A stretch of DNA of 7,226 nucleotides from Porphyromonadaceae bacterium UBA7042. GTDB taxonomy: Bacteria; Bacteroidota; Bacteroidia; Bacteroidales; Muribaculaceae. The translations under genes were made by a program, and so were the position numbers. Under the pieces are notes generated by a model that worked only from the letters and a program-made list of their open reading frames with translations, did not search any database and was not told where the DNA came from. The stretch covers positions 1-7,226 of the forward strand of contig DLAR01000098.1 in NCBI GenBank assembly GCA_002494015.1, read 5' to 3'. Positions 6,824-7,226 of this stretch are shown here, piece by piece; the first letter of the stretch is position 1, and the number at the start of each line of letters is the position of its first letter.

Positions 6824-6834
6824 TGTCGCGCCCC

Positions 6835-7008
6835 TGCCATCATACCTCCTTTTGACGTGGTTGTGCGGGGGCGGCATCCCACATTTGCTCAATGCCGTGG
6901 TCGCGGATTGAGCGGTCCATCGTAATAGGGTCGCAATGTTGACATTTTATAGATAAAAAGTATAGTCTTTGCGCATTTGCAATCTGACAATATTGCTCCC
7001 TTGGATAG
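6835..7008. other. Spacer without recognisable gene
   Basis: This piece lies between the long palindrome and the next hairpin. A 71-codon minus-strand frame (6840-7055) crosses it, but it runs through the hairpin at 7009-7035, lacks known motifs and is preceded by no ribosome site. An AT-rich patch at 6941-6966 is present. I see nothing else. Confidence 0.4.
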
Positions 7009-7035
7009 CCGTAGGTTACGCCATGCAACCTACGG
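7009..7035. repeat. 9-bp perfect hairpin carrying the CCGTAGG motif
   Basis: CCGTAGGTT at 7009-7017 pairs perfectly with AACCTACGG at 7027-7035 across the 9-nt loop ACGCCATGC. The 7-mer CCGTAGG, or its complement, also occurs in two units of the long palindrome (6652-6658 and 6783-6789), which suggests the two structures are related. Its function is unknown. Confidence 0.65.
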
Positions 7036-7056
7036 GAGGTGAGTGAATTATACATA

Positions 7057-7110
7057 AAATCTGTAAAGATTTTTCATGATGCGACGTGATTGAAAAATCT
7101 TTACAGATTT
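7057..7110. repeat. Perfect 20-bp inverted repeat with 14-nt spacer
   Basis: The arm at 7057-7076 (starting AAATCTGTAAAG) is the exact reverse complement of 7091-7110. The spacer is TGATGCGACGTGAT. The arms are AT-rich, unlike the neighbouring GC-rich repeats. Possible roles are a bidirectional terminator for a gene beyond the right edge, a recombinase or regulator binding site, or abutting ends of mobile elements. On the minus strand the stem ends in GATTT and continues TATGTAT, which is weakly terminator-like. Confidence 0.8.
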
Positions 7111-7158
7111 AGAGGTTGTTTAATAACAAATGTTAATCCAAAGTGGTAGCCTCTTTCA

Positions 7159-7226
7159 GTTAACTCGTTATTACACAGCGGGAGCATAGCTGTGGCTATG
7201 TGACCGAGGTGTAATGACGAGGCAGC
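7159..7226. repeat. Imperfect palindrome cut by the right edge
   Basis: Arms CTCGTTATTACAC at 7164-7176 and GTGTAATGACGAG at 7209-7221 match at 12 of 13 positions. The centre is CATAGC (7185-7190), loop TGTG, GCTATG (7195-7200). All share the centre 7192.5. Pairing reappears at 7159-7161 with 7224-7226, so the structure probably continues outside. A minus-strand frame without stops (41 codons, TAA at 7101-7103) also crosses it, so it could be the 3' end of an unknown gene. Confidence 0.6.

Noticed and set aside
6781..6852. AAAGGAGGT followed by ATG on the minus strand at 6852-6838, resembling a start site
   Set aside because: The frame stops after 18 codons inside the long palindrome at 6781-6783, and no longer product is possible without a frame change.
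6582..6911. Plus-strand 109-codon frame
   Set aside because: It is read through the palindrome arms and reflects their GC-rich repeat sequence, with no protein features.
6840..7055. Minus-strand 71-codon frame with a CQHC stretch
   Set aside because: It runs through the hairpin at 7009-7035, lacks a known domain and has arbitrary-looking composition. A single CxxC pair is not evidence for a zinc protein.

Overview
The window looks like chromosomal DNA from a member of the Bacteroidales. All six recognisable genes lie on the minus strand. In transcription order they are rnfD, rnfG, rnfE, rnfA, a long LptF/LptG-type permease gene and ribBA, followed by the 5' end of a tRNA-Leu gene at the left edge. 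The assignment rests on two promoters with the Bacteroidetes -7 consensus TAnnTTTG (TACCTTTG before rnfD, TAACTTTG before the tRNA), mostly absent Shine-Dalgarno sequences, and a 639-residue permease far longer than the enterobacterial LptF or LptG. A gut Bacteroidales of moderate GC content, such as Muribaculaceae, is a guess; the family cannot be fixed from this sequence alone.

Layout. Positions 1-66 hold the partial tRNA-Leu and its promoter. Positions 67-375 show no convincing gene. A strong hairpin at 376-417 lies just past the ribBA stop. ribBA (424-1641) follows the permease gene (1648-3567) by 6 nt. A 74-nt gap separates the permease from rnfA (3642-4223). rnfA, rnfE, rnfG and rnfD are packed with a 2-nt gap or 4-nt overlaps. 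rnfD most likely starts at the ATG at 6359, just downstream of its promoter. From 6394 to 7226 there is no convincing gene. That stretch holds a set of inverted repeats, including a 292-nt nested palindrome built from four copies of a GC-rich unit.

Function. RnfD, RnfG, RnfE and RnfA are membrane subunits of the Rnf complex, which couples electron transfer between ferredoxin and NAD to ion transport. The ferredoxin-side subunit RnfB and the NAD(H)-side subunit RnfC are not encoded here. A promoter directly before rnfD suggests that the four genes form their own transcription unit. RnfD and RnfG carry the threonine motifs that bind FMN covalently, and ribBA makes the early precursors of riboflavin and FMN, so the cluster may link flavin supply to flavin use. 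The permease belongs to the lipopolysaccharide-export family and has no obvious biochemical tie to the others.

The most unusual material is the repeat-rich region at 6506-7226. It resembles REP/MITE-type non-coding elements. One repeat unit shows a paired base change that keeps a small stem intact.
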